From positions 1 to 64,000 of the forward strand of contig NZ_CP124747.1 in NCBI RefSeq assembly GCF_041860085.1: a DNA stretch of 64,000 nucleotides, given 5' to 3'. The position numbers and the translations under genes are program-made. Under the pieces are notes generated by a model that saw nothing but the letters and a program-made list of their open reading frames with translations, was not told the DNA's origin and made no database searches. This stretch comes from Schlesneria sp. DSM 10557. GTDB taxonomy: Bacteria; Planctomycetota; Planctomycetia; Planctomycetales; Planctomycetaceae. Below, piece after piece: positions 61,294 through 64,000 of the stretch (positions within the stretch are counted from its first letter, which is position 1; every line of letters begins with the position of its first letter).

Positions 61294-62048
61294 TCTCCGT
61301 CGGCGAATGCGTTCAACTTTCGACTTCGATCTGTGAACCAGAGGATAACGTGGTCTCGATGCGATCGTCGAACCTCGGTTTTCTGCGCTCGCTCGATTCC
61401 GGTGGATCGGTCGGGCGGTCGTCACAATCGAGTCGCCAGCAAAATCAAACGCGTGCTGGTTGATCATCAGAGTCAGTTCGTGGAAGGCTCGTTCAGCGAT
61501 GCACGCACATGGCTGAGTTTTCAAGACACGCGGCGATGATACTTTGAATTTCACCACGTGGACAAAGCTAACCACGTCGATGAGTCAGTTACTCGATCTT
61601 GCCGGTCGTGCTGGTTGGTGAAAATTTACCACAATTCGACTCGCGTCACCCGGCACCCGTTGCCGAACAAACCATTAGGCTTGTTTGCGCAGAAGTTGGT
61701 TTAAGCGCCTGCTGGAAGGAGGCTCTCCAATGTGCAGGTCTCGCCCAGTGTTCTCAGTTTTTCTATCTAGCCAGATCGCGATGGAAGACTGCGGATATCA
61801 CGAGCGGGGGGATGACGACGTCGCTGCGGATGGACGGGGTTCCTCATCTTGACTGGATTGCCTGTTCTCGATACGTTCGCAGCGCGCAGGAATCATTTCG
61901 ACGGGGGCTGTCGCGGAAGGAGCGTCGCGGTATCGAGCACCGGTTGCTGCCGAGTTAGACCGCTTGGACTCGAGAAAGTATCACACTCTCCGTTGCTTGG
62001 AAGCGGGCAAAAGAGCGATCGGTCCACTGAAGCAAGGCAAGGACGCCG
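61294..62048. other. 755-bp stretch without convincing genes
   Basis: Plus-strand frames (for example 61599-61958) have no recognisable domain and poor ribosome-binding sites. The minus-strand frames are shadows of the flanking genes. Only the AAGGACG ribosome-binding site of the YdjM-like gene, near 62037-62044, can be named. Confidence 0.45.
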
Positions 62049-62852
62049 ATGGCTGGATTTCATACACACATCACCGTCAGCACTCTCGTTGGAGCAGGCT
62101 ATGCCTACTTCGGAGCAACGGCCCTGGAACTGCCCATCTCGACTTGCCTGATTGGCGGAGGACTCTGTTCCATCTCCGGGATGATGCCCGATCTCGATAG
62201 CGATCGAGCGGTTCCCGCGCGCGAGACACTCAGTTTCCTCGCCGCAGTGGCTCCGATGCTGCTGTTCTATCGGTTCGAGTACGAAGGACTTCCCACAGAA
62301 CACATTCTGCTGTTCGGTGCACCGCTCTATCTGCTGATCCGATTCGGCTTCGGCGAAATGTTGAAGGTGACGGTCCACCGCGGAATGTTTCACAGTATTC
62401 CGGCGGCATTCATCGCGGGGCTGATCGCCTATCTCATTTGCGATACCGGGATCAGTCTCGGACGCGAGTTCAAAGGCTTCGGAGCGGTCATCGGGTATCT
62501 GGTCCACTTGATTCTCGATGAGATGTGGGCGGTCGAGGTCCGCACGGGCCGAATTCGCTTCAAGAAATCGTTTGGCACGGCACTGAAACTGTTCGGCAAT
62601 GTGGGAAGTGCGAACTCAGCCACGTGGGCACTCTTGATTGGTCTGACGATTTTTGCGGCCAATGACCAGGGGCAGCCCGACATTGTGGCTCCGTTCCGGT
62701 ACGAGGATCCGCAAAAGCTGGTTCCGACGGACACCCCTTTCTATTCCACCCAAGCGATTCGAAACGTGAGTGCGCCGCGAAGTTCGCTGATCTTCCGTCA
62801 GTCTTCGCAGCCACATCGGGATCAGAGACCTCACCGGGATATTGGATATTAA
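62049..62852 (+). CDS. YdjM-like (DUF457) membrane-bound hydrolase-like protein
   Basis: The 267-residue protein has four or five membrane segments and the family's polar motifs: FHTHITVSTLVGAGYAYF, SGMMPDLDSD, VHRGMFHSIPAAF and YLVHLILDEMWAVE. These His/Asp residues may bind metal; the family is annotated as metal-dependent hydrolase but activity is unproven. The C-terminus from about 205 is soluble and rich in Ser/Arg/His. ATG 62049 has AAGGACG upstream. Confidence 0.85.
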   Translation: MAGFHTHITVSTLVGAGYAYFGATALELPISTCLIGGGLCSISGMMPDLDSDRAVPARETLSFLAAVAPMLLFYRFEYEGLPTEHILLFGAPLYLLIRFGFGEMLKVTVHRGMFHSIPAAFIAGLIAYLICDTGISLGREFKGFGAVIGYLVHLILDEMWAVEVRTGRIRFKKSFGTALKLFGNVGSANSATWALLIGLTIFAANDQGQPDIVAPFRYEDPQKLVPTDTPFYSTQAIRNVSAPRSSLIFRQSSQPHRDQRPHRDIGY

Positions 62853-62961
62853 CGGCAGCCAATGGAGCGGGCATCGCAATGACGGCGCTTCCGGGCAGGC
62901 CATTGGAGCAATCAGAATCGCCTTCGTCGTGGACGATTAGTCGAGAGCAAGGATTGAGATC

Positions 62962-63882
62962 ATGACGGGATTGGGCGGGGTCACAGTATACGACGGGGTG
63001 ATGGCGCTAATTGTCTTATTCACCACGGTGCATGGCTTCTGGAAAGGAGCCACATGGCAGATCGCGCCCATTATGTCCCTTGTTCTGGGCTATATGGTCG
63101 CGATGCCCATGTCCGTGACGATGGCTCACTATTTTGGTGATCCTCCGCAGAACCGGTTGTTTGCTCTGGTCACGATTTATATCGCCGTCTCGATGGTGGT
63201 GTATCTGCTGGTGCGATCCTTCCGTGAAGGGATTGAACGAGCGAAGCTGACGGAACTCGACCGGCACCTCGGGGCGTTGCTGGGGGCTCTGAAAGGGGTT
63301 CTGCTGACGCTTTCCATCACCGTAATCCTGATTATCTATTCGACGGTCGCCCGAGACCTGATCCTCAAGTCCGAGAGCAGCACGATCGCCGCGAAGATCA
63401 TCAACGCCGTCTATCCAATCCTCCCCAAGGCGATGCATCAGATTTTGCGGCCTTATCTGCGTCAGTTGGACAACGAATTGCCGCTCGACCTGAATGTTGA
63501 TGATGACGGCCAATTGAACAATACGCTTCTGCCGGAGCGTCGTATGTCGTTGACTCCGACAAGTTCCGCGACCAGTACATCGACCGGTTCGGGACGCTCA
63601 AGCTTTGATGATTTCCTGCCCGATTCACGCACTCGGGATGAGGGCGACGACGATGACGACTTGTATGGGCTCCCTCCGGCCCGTACACCGCGTCGCTCAA
63701 TCGTGCCTGTCGAAGAATACGATTCACGAAGTATTCGTGAAGCGGCAACGCGTACCGACCGTCGCCCCACGAGTCAGTATGACTATGACTTCGATGAACC
63801 CCCACCGCGCGGGCAGCGGCCCCTGGTGCCCACACCGGCTGATGCGGATGACGACGATCCATTCCTTCCGAAACGCCCCTAA
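62962..63882 (+). CDS. CvpA family membrane protein
   Basis: The 306-residue protein has a CvpA-like N-terminal domain with four membrane helices (YDGVMALIVLFTTVHGFW; IMSLVLGYMVAMPMSVTM; RLFALVTIYIAVSMVVYL; RHLGALLGALKGVLLTLSIT). The family contains the E. coli colicin V production protein, whose role is envelope or division related. The C-terminal 110 residues are a long acidic, Ser/Arg/Pro-rich disordered tail (RTRDEGDDDDDLYGLPPA; QYDYDFDEPPPRGQRP), not found in E. coli CvpA. It lies 110 bp after the YdjM-like gene. Confidence 0.85.
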   Translation: MTGLGGVTVYDGVMALIVLFTTVHGFWKGATWQIAPIMSLVLGYMVAMPMSVTMAHYFGDPPQNRLFALVTIYIAVSMVVYLLVRSFREGIERAKLTELDRHLGALLGALKGVLLTLSITVILIIYSTVARDLILKSESSTIAAKIINAVYPILPKAMHQILRPYLRQLDNELPLDLNVDDDGQLNNTLLPERRMSLTPTSSATSTSTGSGRSSFDDFLPDSRTRDEGDDDDDLYGLPPARTPRRSIVPVEEYDSRSIREAATRTDRRPTSQYDYDFDEPPPRGQRPLVPTPADADDDDPFLPKRP

Positions 63883-63899
63883 CCCAGCCTATTCTTCCT

Positions 63900-63943
63900 T
63901 GCTCGGGGCGGTTCCCGACGTGAACCGCCCCGAGCAATTCTTT
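63900..63943 (+). terminator. intrinsic terminator after the CvpA gene
   Basis: GCTCGGGGCGGTTC and GAACCGCCCCGAGC form a perfect 14-bp stem with a loop CCGACGT, followed by AATTCTTTC. It lies about 18 bp past the stop. Confidence 0.9.
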
Positions 63944-63971
63944 CGTGCCTGGCCACGACCAGGAGCAACGC

Positions 63972-64000
63972 ATGGTCGCGCGCTATTGGCGTGTCGTCGA
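63972..64000 (+). CDS. start of a gene cut by the window edge
   Basis: AGGAGC stands 10 bases before an ATG at 63972; the visible codons read MVARYWRVV. Too little is seen to name it. Confidence 0.4.

Noticed and set aside
61599-61958. 119-codon frame between plsC and the YdjM-like gene
   Set aside because: No family resemblance, no signal peptide, weak start; composition unlike neighbouring genes.

Overview
The window looks like chromosomal DNA of a planctomycete (Planctomycetota, Planctomycetia). The inference rests on gene content: a DUF1559 protein with a prepilin-type N-terminus next to a small carboxypeptidase-regulatory-like lipoprotein, two large von Willebrand A (VWA) membrane proteins with a BatA-like architecture, a WD40 lipoprotein, many secreted proteins of unknown function, Y1 (RayT-type) transposases and a moderately high G+C. 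No rRNA operon or CRISPR array was seen. One tRNA gene is present, tRNA-Ala(CGC), on the minus strand.

Positions 1-12,700 are an accessory, repeat-rich region. They hold the end of an IS transposase with its terminal repeat, a BON-domain gene whose end runs through a long palindrome, an hsp20 gene, a decayed IS5-type transposase, several small unknown genes, a metallo-beta-lactamase-fold hydrolase, two different Y1 transposase genes, and an RDD membrane protein in a visibly A+T-richer patch. They also hold what I read as a group II intron that has lost its reverse transcriptase (about 8757-9247). A gene-poor 2.2-kb stretch follows, full of palindromes, a 19-bp tandem repeat and a mirror-arranged pair of hairpins.

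Positions 12,700-31,500 carry mainly cell-envelope and secreted functions: a Cys-rich secreted protein, a periplasmic protein with one c-type haem motif, a trypsin-like protease, an acyltransferase-3 membrane protein, a transglutaminase (Tgl)-like protein, an acyl-lipid desaturase, a formylglycine-generating-enzyme-like protein without the catalytic cysteines, a BatA-like VWA protein, a DUF2752 protein, two tandem paralogous lipoproteins and the WD40 lipoprotein.

Positions 31,900-41,800 contain the DUF1559 and lipoprotein pair separated by a strong terminator, a second VWA/GATase-like protein translationally coupled (TGATG) to a caspase-like His/Cys protein, a TolC-like outer-membrane protein with a MacB/LolD-type ATPase, a small HExxH membrane protein and the tRNA.

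Positions 42,200-64,000 are mostly metabolic: thioredoxin reductase with an unusual insertion, an M24 peptidase paired with an RbsA-type double ATPase, the aceE-aceF pyruvate dehydrogenase genes, an enolase-superfamily enzyme with a secreted cyanophycinase-like peptidase, a Gfo/Idh/MocA oxidoreductase, a calcineurin-like phosphoesterase, RtcB RNA ligase divergent from a membrane pyrophosphatase, a PlsC-type acyltransferase, a YdjM-like membrane protein, a CvpA-family protein and the first codons of another gene. Start codons were moved inward where a ribosome-binding site, signal peptide or family N-terminus pointed there.
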